Positions 44,001 to 58,038 of a stretch of 64,000 nt of DNA are shown one piece after another. Source of the DNA: Leptodactylus fallax (taxonomy: Eukaryota > Chordata > Amphibia > Anura > Leptodactylidae); NCBI GenBank assembly GCA_947044405.1, contig CAMRHE010000460.1:1141501-1205500 (forward strand), in the 5' to 3' direction. The notes below the pieces were generated by a model. The model was not told the DNA's origin. It did no database searches and saw only the letters and a list, made by a program, of their open reading frames with translations. Position 1 is the first letter of the stretch, and each line of letters begins with the position of its first letter. The position numbers were made by a program, and so were the translations under genes.

Positions 44001-47000
44001 CCGCCCACTAAATACTCCGATAACCTCCGCCCACTAAATACTCCGATAACCTCCGCCCACTAAATACTCCGATAACCTCCCCCCCGCCCACTAAATACTC
44101 CGATAACCTCCGCCCACTAAATACTCCGATAACCTCCGCCCACTAAATACTCCGATAACCTCCGCCCCATCTCCGCCCCGCCCACTAAATACTCCGATAA
44201 CCTCCGCCCACTAAATACTCCGATAACCTCCGCCCACTAAATACTCCGATAACCTCCGCCCACTAAATACTCCGATAACCTCCGCCCACTAAATACTCCG
44301 ATAACCTCCGCCCACTAAATACTCCGATAACCTCCGCCCACTAAATACTCCGATAACCTCCGCCCACTAAATACTCCGATAACCTCCGCCCACTAAATAC
44401 TCCGATAACCTCCGCCCACTAAATACTCCGATAACCTCCGCCCACTAAATACTCCGATAACCTCCGCCCACTAAATACTCCGATAACCTCCGCCCACTAA
44501 ATACTCCGATAACCTCCGCCCACTAAATACTCCGATAACCTCCGCCCACTAAATACTCCGATAACCTCCGCCCCCCACTAAATACTCCGATAACCTCCGC
44601 CCACTAAATACTCCGATAACCTCCGCCCACTAAATACTCCCCCCGCCCACTAACCTCCGCCCACTAAATACTCCGATAACCTCCCCCACTAAATACTCCG
44701 ATAACCTCCGCCCACTAAATACTCCGATAACCTCCGCCCACTAAATACTCCGATAACCTCCGCCCACTAAATACTCCGATAACCTCCGCCCACTAAATAC
44801 TCCGATAACCTCCGCCCACTAAATACTCCGATAACCTCCGCCCACTAAATACTCCGATAACCTCCGCCCACTAAATACTCCGATAACCTCCGCCCACTAA
44901 ATACTCCGATAACCTCCGCCCACTAAATACTCCGATAACCTCCGCCCACTAAATACTCCGATAACCTCCGCCCACTAAATACTCCGATAACCTCCGCCCC
45001 CACTAAATACTCCGATAACCTCCGCCCACTAAATACTCCGATAACCTCCGCCCACTAAATACTCCGATAACCTCCGCCCACTAAATACTCCGATAACCTC
45101 CGCCCACTAAATACTCCGATAACCTCCGCCCCCAGCCCACTAAATACTCCGATAACCTCCGCCCACTAAATACTCCGATAACCTCCGCCCACTAAATACT
45201 CCGATAACCTCCGCCCACTAAATACTCCGATAACCTCCGCCCACTAAATACTCCGATAACCTCCGCCCCCACTAAATACTCCGATAACCTCCGCCCCTAA
45301 ATACTCCGATAACCTCCGCCCACTAAATACTCCGATAACCTCCGCCCACTAAATACTCCGATAACCTCCGCCCACTAAATACTCCGATAACCTCCGCCCA
45401 CTAAATACTCCGATAACCTCCGCCCACTAAATACTCCGATAACCTCCGCCCCTACCCATAACCTCCGCCCACTAAATACTCCGATAACCTCCGCCCACTA
45501 AATACTCCGATAACCTCCGCGCACTAAATACTCCGATAACCTCCGCCCACTAAATACTCCGATAACCTCCGCCCACTAAATACTCCGATAACCTCCGCCC
45601 ACTAAATACTCCGATAACCTCCGCCCACTAAATACTCCGATAACCTCCGCCCACTAAATACTCCGATAACCTCCGCCCACTAAATACTCCGATAACCTCC
45701 GCCCACTAAATACTCCGATAACCTCCGCCCACTAAATACTCCGATAACCTCCGCCCACTAAATACTCCGATAACCTCCGCCCACTAAATACTCCGATAAC
45801 CTCCGCCCACTAAATACTCCGATAACCTCCGCCCACTAAATACTCCGATAACCTCCGCCCACTAAATACTCCGATAACCTCCGCCCACTAAATACTCCGA
45901 TAACCTCCGCCCACTAAATACTCCGATAACCTCCGCCCACTAAATACTCCGATAACCTCCGCCCACTAAATACTCCGATAACCTCCGCCCACTAAATACT
46001 CCGATAACCTCCGCCCACTAAATACTCCGATAACCTCCGCCCACTAAATACTCCGATAACCTCCGCCCACTAAATACTCCGATAACCTCCGCCCACTAAA
46101 TACTCCGATAACCTCCGCCCACTAAATACTCCGATAACCTCCGCCCACTAAATACTCCGATAACCTCCGCCCACTAAATACTCCGATAACCTCCGCCCAC
46201 TAAATACTCCGATAACCTCCGCCCACTAAATACTCCGATAACCTCCGCCCACTAAATACTCCGATAACCTCCCCCACTAAATACTCCGATAACCTCCGCC
46301 CACTAAATACTCCGATAACCTCCGCCCCCGCCTCCACTAAATACTCCGATAACCTCCGCCCACTAAATACTCCGATAACCTCCGCGCACTAAATACTCCG
46401 ATAACCTCCGCCCCCGCAGCGCACTAAATACTCCGATAACCTCCGCCCACTAAATACTCCGATAACCTCCGCCCACTAAATACTCCGATAACCTCCGCCC
46501 ACTAAATACTCCGATAACCTCCGCCCACTAAATACTCCGATAACCCCCGCCCACTAAATACTCCGATAACCTCCGCCCACTAAATCTCCGACCCCGCCAC
46601 TAAATACTCCGATAACCTCCGCCCACTAAATACTCCGATAACCTCCGCCCACTAAATACTCCGATAACCTCCGCCCACTAAATACTCCGATAACCTCCGC
46701 CCACTAAATACTCCGATAACCTCCGCCCACTAAATACTCCGATAACCTCCGCCCACTAAATACTCCGATAACCTCCCCCCACTAAATACTCCGATAACCT
46801 CCGCCCACTAAATACTCCGATAACCTCCGCCCACTAAATACTCCGATAACCTCCGCCCACTAAATACTCCGATAACCTCCGCCCACTAAATACTCCGATA
46901 ACCTCCGCCCCCCCACCGCCCGCCCACTAAATACTCCGATAACCTCCGCCCACTAAATACTCCGATAACCTCCGCCCACTAAATACTCCGATAACCTCCG

Positions 47001-50000
47001 CCCACTAAATACTCCGATAACCTCCGCCCACTAAATACTCCGATAACCTCCGCCCACTAAATACTCCGATAACCTCCGCCCACTAAATACTCCGATAACC
47101 TCCGCCCACTAAATACTCCGATAACCTCCGCCCACTAAATACTCCGATAACCTCCGCCCACTAAATACTCCGATAACCTCCGCCCACTAAATACTCCGAT
47201 AACCTCCCCACTAAATACTCCGATAACCCTCCGCCCACTAAATACTCCGATAACCTCCGCCCACTAAATACTCCGATAACCTCCCCCACTAAATACTCCG
47301 ATAACCTCCGCCCACTAAATACTCCGATAACCTACTAAATACTCCGATAACCTCCGCCCACTAAATACTCCGATAACCTCCGCCCACTAAATACTCCGAT
47401 AACCTCCGCCCACTAAATACTCCGATAACCTCCGCCCACTAAATACTCCGATAACCTCCGCCCACTAAATACTCCGATAACCTCCGCCCACTAAATACTC
47501 CGATAACCTCCCGCCCACTAAATACTCCGATAACCTCCGCCCACTAAATACTCCGATAACCTCCGCCCACTAAATACTCCGATAACCTCCGCCCACTAAA
47601 TACTCCGATAACCTCCCCCCCGCGCGCACTAAATACTCCGATAACCTCCGCCCACTAAATACTCCGATAACCTCCGCCCACTAAATACTCCGATAACCTC
47701 CGCCCACTAAATACTCCGATAACCTCCGCCCACTAAATACTCCGATAACCTCCGCCCACTAAATACTCCGATAACCTCCGCCCACTAAATACTCCGATAA
47801 CCTCCGCCCACTAAATACTCCGATAACCTCCGCCCACTAAATACTCCGATAACCTCCGCCCACTAAATACTCCGATAACCTCCGCCCACTAAATACTCCG
47901 ATAACCTCCGCCCACTAAATACTCCGATAACCTCCGCGCACTAAATACTCCGATAACCTCCGCCCACTAAATACTCCGATAACCTCCGCCCACTAAATAC
48001 TCCGATAACCTCCGCCCACTAAATACTCCGATAACCTCCGCCCACTAAATACTCCGATAACCTCCGCCCACTAAATACTCCGATAACCTCCGCCCACTAA
48101 ATACTCCGATAACCTCCGCCCACTAAATACTCCGATAACCTCCGCCCACTAAATACTCCGATAACCTCCGCCCACTCTCCGCCCCCCACTAAATACTCCG
48201 ATAACCTCCGCCCACTAAATACTCCGATAACCTCCGCCCACTAAATACTCCGATAACCTCCGCCCACTAAATACTCCGATAACCTCCGCCCACTAAATAC
48301 TCCGATAACCTCCGCCCCTAAATACTCCGATAACCTCCGCCCACTAAATACTCCGATAACCTCCGCCCACTAAATACTCCGATAACCTCCGCCCACTAAA
48401 TACTCCGATAACCTCCCCCCACTAAATACTCCGATAACCTCCGCCCACTAAATACTCCGATAACCTCCGCCCACTAAATACTCCGATAACCTCCGCCCAC
48501 TAAATACTCCGATAACCCCCCGCCCACTAAATACTCCGATAACCTCCGCCCACTAAATACTCCGATAACCCCCCGCCCACTAAATACTCCGATAACCTCC
48601 GCCCACTAAATACTCCGATAACCTCCGCCCACTAAATACTCCGATAACCTCCGCCCACTAAATACTCCGATAACCTCCCGCCCACTAAATACTCCGATAA
48701 CCTCCGCCCACTAAATACTCCGATAACCTCCGCCCACTAAATACTCCGATAACCTCCGCCCACTAAATACTCCGATAACCTCCGCCCACTAAATACTCCG
48801 ATAACCTCCGCCCACTAAATACTCCGATAACCTCCGCCCACTAAATACTCCGATAACCTCCGCCCACTAAATACTCCGATAACCTCCGCCCACTAAATAC
48901 TCCGATAACCTCCGCCCACTAAATACTCCGATAACCTCCGCCCACTAAATACTCCGATAACCTCCGCCCACTAAATACTCCGATAACCTCCGCCCACTAA
49001 ATACTCCGATAACCTCCGCCCACTAAATACTCCGATAACCTCCGCCCACTAAATACTCCGATAACCTCCCGCGCACTAAATACTCCGATAACCTCCGCCC
49101 ACTAAATACTCCGATAACCTCCGCCCACTAAATACTCCGATAACCTCCGCCCACTAAATACTCCGATAACCTCCGCCCACTAAATACTCCGATAACCTCC
49201 GCCCACTAAATACTCCGATAACCTCCGCCCACTAAATACTCCGATAACCTCCGCCCACTAAATACTCCGATAACCTCCGCCCACTAAATACTCCGATAAC
49301 CTCCGCCCACTAAATACTCCGATAACCTCCGCCCACTAAATACTCCGATAACCTCCGCCCACTAAATACTCCGATAACCTCCGCCCACTAAATACTCCGA
49401 TAACCTCCGCCCACTAAATACTCCGATAACCTCCGCCCACTAAATACTCCGATAACCTCCGCCCACTAAATACTCCGATAACCTCCGCCCACTAAATACT
49501 CCGATAACCTCCGCCCACTAAATACTCCGATAACCTCCGCCCACTAAATACTCCGATAACCTCCGCCCACTAAATACTCCGATAACCTCCGCCCACTAAA
49601 TACTCCGATAACCTCCGCCCACTAAATACTCCGATAACCTCCGCCCACAAATACTCCGATAACCTCCGCGCACTAAATACTCCGATAACCTCCGCCCACT
49701 AAATACTCCGATAACCTCCGCCCACTAAATACTCCGATAACCTCCGCCCACTAAATACTCCGATAACCTCCGCCCACTAAATACTCCGATAACCTCCGCC
49801 CCGCAGCGCACTAAATACTCCGATAACCTCCGCCCACTAAATACTCCGATAACCTCCGCCCACTAAATACTCCGATAACCTCCGCCCACTAAATACTCCG
49901 ATAACCTCCGCCCACTAAATACTCCGATAACCTCCGCCCACTAAATACTCCGATAACCTCCGCCCACTAAATACTCCGATAACCTCCGCCCACTAAATAC

Positions 50001-53000
50001 TCCGATAACCTCCGCCCGCGCCACTAAATACTCCGATAACCTCCGCCCACTAAATACTCCGATAACCTCCGCCCACTAAATACTCCGATAACCTCCGCCC
50101 ACTAAATACTCCGATAACCTCCGCCCACTAAATACTCCGATAACCTCCGCCCACTAAATACTCCGATAACCTCCGCCCACTAAATACTCCGATAACCTCC
50201 CGCCCACTAAATACTCCGATAACCTCCGCCCACTAAATACTCCGATAACCTCCGCCCACTAAATACTCCGATAACCTCCGCCCCCACTAAATACTCCGAT
50301 AACCTCCGCCCACTAAATACTCCGATAACCTCCGCCCACTAAATACTCCGATAACCTCCCGCCCACTAAATACTCCGATAACCTCCCGCCCACTAAATAC
50401 TCCGATAACCTCCGCCCACTAAATACTCCGATAACCTCCGCCCACTAAATACTCCGATAACCTCCGCCCACTAAATACTCCGATAACCTCCGCCCACTAA
50501 ATACTCCGATAACCTCCGCCCACTAAATACTCCGATAACCTCCGCCCACTAAATACCCGAACCCCGCCCACTAAATACTCCGATAACCTCCGCCCACTAA
50601 ATACTCCGATAACCTCCGCCCACTAAATACTCCGATAACCTCCGCCCCCCAGCCCACTAAATACTCCGATAACCTCCGCCCACTAAATACTCCGATAACC
50701 TCCGCCCACTAAATACTCCGATAACCCCCGCGCCACTAAATACTCCGATAACCTCCGCCCACTAAATACTCCGATAACCTCCGCCCACTAAATACTCCGA
50801 TAACCTCCCCCCAAATACTCCGATAACCTCCCCCACTAAATACTCCGATAACCTCCGCCCACTAAATACTCCGATAACCTCCGCCCACTAAATACTCCGA
50901 TAACCTCCGCCCACTAAATACTCCGATAACCTCCGCCCACTAAATACTCCGATAACCTCCGCCCACTAAATACTCCGATAACCTCCGCCCCCCGCCCACT
51001 AAATACTCCGATAACCTCCGCCCACTAAATACTCCGATAACCTCCGCCCACTAAATACTCCGATAACCTCCGCCCACTAAATACTCCGATAACCTCCGCC
51101 CACTAAATACTCCGATAACCTCCGCCCACTAAATACTCCGATAACCTCCGCCCACTAAATACTCCGATAACCTCCGCCCACTAAATACTCCGATAACCTC
51201 CGCCCACTAAATACTCCGATAACCTCCGCCCACTAAATACTCCGATAACCTCCGCCCACTAAATACTCCGATAACCTCCGCCCACTAAATACTCCGATAA
51301 CCTCCGCCCACTAAATACTCCGATAACCTCCGCCCACTAAATACTCCGATAACCTCCGCACAAACTCCCCTCAGCCCACTAAATACTCCGATAACCTCCG
51401 CCCACTAAATACTCCGATAACCTCCGCCCACTAAATACTCCGATAACCTCCGCCCACTAAATACTCCGATAACCTCCGCCACTAAATACTCCGATAACCT
51501 CCGCCCACTAAATACTCCGATAACCTCCGCCCCACTAAATACTCCGATAACCTCCGCCCACTAAATACTCCGATAACCTCCGCCCACTAAATACTCCGAT
51601 AACCTCCGCCCACTAAATACTCCGATAACCTCCGCCCACTAAATACTCCGATAACCTCCCCCCGCTAAATACTCCGATAACCTCCGCCCACTAAATACTC
51701 CGATAACCTCCGCGCACTAAATACTCCGATAACCTCCGCCCCCGCAGCGCACTAAATACTCCGATAACCTCCGCCCACTAAATACTCCGATAACCTCCGC
51801 CCACTAAATACTCCGATAACCTCCGCCCACTAAATACTCCGATAACCTCCGCCCCGCAGCGCACTAAATACTCCGATAACCTCCGCCCACTAAATACCAC
51901 TCCGATAACCTCCGCCCACTAAATACTCCGATAACCTCCGCCCACTAAATACTCCGATAACCTCCGCCCACTAAATACTCCGATAACCTCCGCCCACTAA
52001 ATACTCCGATAACCTCCGCCCACTAAATACTCCGATAACCTCCGCCCACTAAATACTCCGATAACCTCCGCCCACTAAATACTCCGATAACCTCCGCCCA
52101 CTAAATACTCCGATAACCTCCGCCCACTAAATACTCCGATAACCTCCGCCCCCGCCCACTAAATACTCCGATAACCTCCGCCCACTAAATACTCCGATAA
52201 CCTCCGCCCACTAAATACTCCGATAACCTCCGCCCACTAAATACTCCGATAACCTCCGCCCACTAAATACTCCGATAACCTCCGCGCACTAAATACTCCG
52301 ATAACCTCCGCCCACTAAATACTCCGATAACCTCCGCCCACTAAATACTCCGATAACCTCCGCCCACTAAATACTCCGATAACCTCCGCCCACTAAATAC
52401 TCCGATAACCTCCGCCCACTAAATACTCCGATAACCTCCGCCCGCCCACTAAATACTCCGATAACCTCCGCCCACTAAATACTCCGATAACCTCCGCCCA
52501 CTAAATACTCCGACCCGAAACTCCGATAACCTCCGCCCACTAAATACTCCGATAACCTCCGCCCACTAAATACTCCGATAACCTCCGCCCACTAAATACT
52601 CCGATAACCCCCGCCCACTAAATACTCCGATACCTCCCCCCGCCCACTAAATACTCCGATAACCTCCGCCCACTAAATACTCCGATAACCCCCCGCCCAC
52701 TAAATACTCCGATAACCTCCGCCCACTAAATACTCCGATAACCTCCGCCCACTAAATACTCCGATAACCTCCGCCCACTAAATACTCCGATAACCCTCCG
52801 CGCCCACTAAATACTCCGATAACCTCCGCCCACTAAATACTCCGATAACCTCCGCCCACTAAATACTCCGATAACCCCCGCCCACTAAATACTCCGATAA
52901 CCTCCGCCCACTAAATACTCCGATAACCTCCGCCCACTAAATACTCCGATAACCCTCCCGCCCACTAAATACTCCGATACCACCTCCGATAACCTCCGCC

Positions 53001-56000
53001 CACTAAATACTCCGATAACCTCCGCCCACTAAATACTCCGATAACCTCCGCCCACTAAATACTCCGATAACCTCCGCCCACTAAATACTCCGATAACCCT
53101 CCGCCCACCAAATACTCCGATAACCTCCGCCCACTAAATACTCCGATAACCTCCGCCCACTAAATACTCCGATAACCTCCGCCCACTAAATACTCCGATA
53201 ACCTCCGCCCACTAAATACTCCGATAACCTCCGCCCACTAAATACTCCGATAACCTCCGCCCACTAAATACTCCGATAACCTCCGCCCACTAAATACTCC
53301 GATAACCTCCGCCCACTAAATACTCCGATAACCTCCGCCCACTAAATACTCCGATAACCTCCGCCCCCGCGCCACTAAATACTCCGATAACCTCCGCCCA
53401 CTAAATACTCCGATAACCTCCGCCCACTAAATACTCCGATAACCTCCGCCCACTAATACTCCGATAACCTCCGCCCACTAAATACTCCGATAACCTCCGC
53501 CCACTAAATACTCCGATAACCTCCGCCCACTAAATACTCCGATAACCTCCGCCCACTAAATACTCCGATAACCTCCGCCCACTAAATACTCCGATAACCT
53601 CCGCCCACTAAATACTCCGATAACCTCCGCCCACTAAATACTCCGATAACCTCCGCCCACTAAATACTCCGATAACCTCCGCCCACTAAATACTCCGATA
53701 CCTCTCGCCCACTAAATACTCCGATAACCTCCGCCCCCGCCCACTAAATACTCCGATAACCTCCCCACTAAATACTCCGATAACCTCCGCCCACTAAATA
53801 CTCCGATAACCTCCGCCCACTAAATACTCCGATAACCTCCGCCCACTAAATACTCCGATAACCTCCCCCACGCGCACTAAATACTCCGATAACCTCCGCC
53901 CACTAAATACTCCGATAACCCTCCGCCCACTAAATACTCCGATAACCTCCGCCCACTAAATACTCCGATAACCTCCGCCCACTAAATACTCCGATAACCT
54001 CCGCCCACTAAATACTCCGATAACCTCCCGCCCACTAAATACTCCGATAACCCCCCGCCCACTAAATCTCCGATAACCTCCGCCCCATACTCCGCACCGC
54101 GCCCACTAAATACTCCGATAACCTCCGCCCACTAAATACTCCGATAACCTCCGCCCACTAAATACTCCGATAACCTCCGCCCACTAAATACTCCGATAAC
54201 CTCCGCCCACTAAATACTCCGATAACCTCCGCCCACTAAATACTCCGATAACCTCCGCCCACTAAATACTCCGATAACCTCCGCCCACTAAATACTCCGA
54301 TAACCTCCGCCCACTAAATACTCCGATAACCTCCCCCCCAAATACTCCGTAACCTCCCCCCCCCACTAAATACTCCGATAACCTCCGCCCACTAAATACT
54401 CCGATAACCTCCGCCCACTAAATACTCCGATAACCTCCGCCCACTAAATACTCCGATAACCTCCGCCCACTAAATACTCCGATAACCTCCGCCCACTAAA
54501 TACTCCGATAACCTCCGCCCACTAAATACTCCGATAACCTCCGCCCACTAAATACTCCGATAACCTCCGCCCACTAAATACTCCGATAACCTCCGCCCAC
54601 TAAATACTCCGATAACCTCCGCCCACTAAATACTCCGATAACCTCCGCCCACTAAATACTCCGATAACCTCCGCGCACTAAATACCCGTCCCCGCACTAA
54701 ATACTCCGATAACCTCCGCCCACTAAATACTCCGATAACCTCCGCCACTAAATACTCCGATAACCTCCGCCCACTAAATACTCCGATAACCTCCGCGCAC
54801 TAAATACTCCGATAACCTCCGCCCACTAAATACTCCGATAACCTCCGCCCACTAAATACTCCGATAACCTCCGCCCACTAAATACTCCGATAACCTCCGC
54901 CCACTAAATACTCCGATAACCTCCGCCCCACTAAATACTCCGATAACCTCCGCCCACTAAATACTCCGATAACCTCCGCCCACTAAATACTCCGATAACC
55001 TCCGCCCACTAAATACTCCGATAACCTCCGCCCACTAAATACTCCGATAACCTCCGCCCACTAAATACTCCGATAACCTCCGCCCACTAAATACTCCGAT
55101 AACCTCCGCCCACTAAATACTCCGATAACCTCCGCCCACTAAATACTCCGATAACCTCCGCCCACTAAATACTCCGATAACCTCCGCCCACTAAATACTC
55201 CGATAACCTCCGCCCACTAAATACTCCGATAACCTCCGCCCACTAAATACTCCGATAACCTCCGCCCACTAAATACTCCGATAACCTCCGCCCACTAAAT
55301 ACTCCGATAACCTCCGCCCACTAAATACTCCGATAACCTCCGCCCACTAAATACTCCGATAACCTCCCCCCCGCAGCGCACTAAATACTCCGATAACCTC
55401 CGCCCACTAAATACTCCGATAACCTCCGCCCACTAAATACTCCGATAACCTCCGCGCACTAAATACTCCGATAACCTCCGCCCACTAAATACTCCGATAA
55501 CCTCCGCCCCCGCGCACTAAATACTCCGATAACCTCCGCCCACTAAATACTCCGATAACCTCCGCCGCACTAAATACTCCGATAACCTCCGCCCACTAAA
55601 TACTCCGATAACCTCCGCCCACTAAATACTCCGATAACCTCCGCCCACTAAATACTCCGATAACCTCCGCGCGCACTAAATACTCCGATAACCTCCGCCC
55701 ACTAAATACTCCGATAACCTCCGCCCACTAAATACTCCGATAACCTCCGCCCACTAAATACTCCGATAACCTCCGCCCACTAAATACTCCGATAACCTCC
55801 GCCCACTAAATACTCCGATAACCTCCGCCCACTAAATACTCCGATAACCTCCGCCCACTAAATACTCCGATAACCTCCGCCCACTAAATACTCCGATAAC
55901 CTCCCGTCCTCCGCCCACTAAATACTCCGATAACCTCCGCCCACTAAATACTCCGATAACCTCCGCCCACTAAATACTCCGATAACCTCCGCCCACTAAA

Positions 56001-57531
56001 TACTCCGATAACCCCCGCCCACTAAATACTCCGATAACCCCGCCCACTAAATACTCCGATAACCTCCGCCCACTAAATACTCCGATAACCTCCGCCCACT
56101 AAATACTCCGATAACCTCCGCCCACTAAATACTCCGATAACCTCCCCGCGCACTAAATACTCCGATAACCTCCGCCCACTAAATACTCCGATAACCTCCG
56201 CCCACTAAATACTCCGATAACCTCCGCCCACTAAATACTCCGATAACCTCCGCCCACTAAATACTCCGATAACCTCCGCCCACTAAATACTCCGATAACC
56301 TCCGCCCACTAAATACTCCGATAACCCCCGCCCACTAAATACTCCGATAACCTCCGCCCACTAAATACTCCGATAACCTCCGCCCACTAAATACTCCGAT
56401 AACCTCCGCCCACTAAATACTCCGATAACCCCCCGCCCACTAAATACTCCGATAACCCTCCGCCCACTAAATACCCGCCCACTAAATACTCCGATAACCT
56501 CCGCCCACTAAATACTCCGATAACCTCCGCCCACTAAATACTCCGATAACCTCCGCCCACTAAATACTCCGATAACCTCCGCCCACTAAATACTCCGATA
56601 ACCTCCGCCCACTAAATACTCCGATAACCTCCGCCCACTAAATACTCCGATAACCTCCGCCCACTAAATACTCCGATAACCTCCGCCCACTAAATACTCC
56701 GATAACCTCCGCCCACTAAATACTCCGATAACCTCCGCCCACTAAATACTCCGATAACCTCCGCCCACTAAATACTCCGATAACCTCCGCCCACTAAATA
56801 CTCCGATAACCTCCGCCCACTAAATACTCCGATAACCTCCGCCCACTAAATACTCCGATAACCTCCGCCCACTAAATACTCCGATAACCTCCGCCCACTA
56901 AATACTCCGATAACCTCCGCCCACTAAATACTCCGATAACCTCCGCCCACTAAATACCCGACCCAATACTCCGATAACCTCCGCCCACTAAATACTCCGA
57001 TAACCTCCGCCCACTAAATACTCCGATAACCTCCGCCCACTAAATACTCCGATAACCTCCGCCCACTAAATACTCCGATAACCTCCGCCCACTAAATACT
57101 CCGATAACCTCCGCCCACTAAATACTCCGATAACCCCGCCCCCGCGCACTAAATACTCCGATAACCTCCGCCCCCCACTAAATACTCCGATAACCTCCGC
57201 GCACTAAATACTCCGATAACCTCCGCCCACTAAATACTCCGATAACCTCCGCCCACTAAATACTCCGATAACCTCCGCCCACTAAATACTCCGATAACCT
57301 CCGCCCTCTCCGCCGCCCACTAAATACTCCGATAACCTCCGCCCACTAAATACTCCGATAACCCCGCCCCACTAAATACTCCGATAACCTCCGCCCACTA
57401 AATACTCCGATAACCTCCGCCCACTAAATACTCCGATAACCTCCGCCCCCGCAGCGCACTAAATACTCCGATAACCTCCGCCCACTAAATACTCCGATAA
57501 CCTCCGCCCGCCCTGCCGCAGCGCACTAAAT
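23014..57531. repeat. Giant 26-bp minisatellite, about 34.5 kb (about 1,300 units)
   Basis: The unit is CACTAAATACTCCGATAACC followed by TCCGCC (26 bp). A 34-bp variant inserts CCCCGCAG-type sequence before GCGCACTAAAT. Further variants read CCCCCGCCC, CCACCGCCC, CCTACGCCC and CTCAGATAA. The left 6-7 kb mixes unit types; from about 29.8 kb the CCTCCGCCCACT type dominates in long perfect runs, with occasional 34-bp units (for example near 42750, 46420, 49800, 51730, 55370 and 57450). Each unit has two CpGs and most have CCGCCC, a GC-box. Stops occur in all frames, so no ORFs arise. It fills almost all of the inferred TELO2 intron 1. Confidence 0.98.
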
Positions 57532-57661
57532 AAATATAACAAACTATACATCTAATTATATAATATTAATAATTCTATAAGATCATTAATCATAGTTTAT
57601 CTTTTTATTTTGATGCCGGAGTCGGAGTGTCACTTTTTTCTGACTCCGCCTCCACAGCCCT
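57532..57661 (-). mobile_element. DNA-transposon terminal fragment (hAT-like end) bordering the array
   Basis: On the minus strand it starts CAGGGCTGTGGAGGCGGAGT at 57661, followed by AGTGACACTCCGACTCCGGC and AT-rich sequence. CAGGGCTGTGGAGTCGG-type ends are widespread in vertebrate DNA transposons; I believe hAT, from memory only. The fragment is cut off by the 26-bp array and no partner end is seen at 23 kb. Confidence 0.4.
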
Positions 57662-58036
57662 GGTTCATGAATAATTTAAGTCCTCATTATACAGTTTTGG
57701 CAATTTCTCTCTAATTTCGCCCCATTCTGAAGGTTTTTCCTTCTCCCCAGTACATTGGTTGGGATAGTAAATACATTTATGGCTCTGTGCGCAGAAGGAA
57801 GGCGAATAAAACACGAAAATGAAAAAGCTGAAGCAGGAAGGGGTTAATGAGTCACAGGTGTCTGCAGGGATCGCACATGGGACTACAAATCCCAGCATTG
57901 CCAGGATAGACTTACAATAGATGGAGACCCCACAGGCACATGTGTTATAAAGTAACTTCAGCCGACCCCATAACACAAGCAGTGACCAGACTGAGGAGAA
58001 GGCGCCACTGAGGTCTGTCAATGGATGTCAGGTATT
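57662..58036 (-). other. TELO2 intron 1, 5' end
   Basis: Non-repetitive. A 118-codon antisense-to-plus frame (57665-58021) runs through it but resembles no protein I recognise. I treat it as chance. Confidence 0.4.
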
Positions 58037-58038
58037 AC

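Noticed and set aside
23014..57531. CRISPR-like regular repeats
   Set aside because: Units are directly adjacent with no unique spacers, and the context is a vertebrate intron.
23014..57531. Centromeric or telomeric satellite
   Set aside because: The unit contains no TTAGGG and no recognisable CENP-B box, and the array lies between exons of one gene. A centromere role cannot be excluded but has no support.
57665..58021. 118-codon minus-strand frame between the array and the promoter
   Set aside because: No recognisable domain; it lies within the inferred intron 1 and overlaps no conserved exon.
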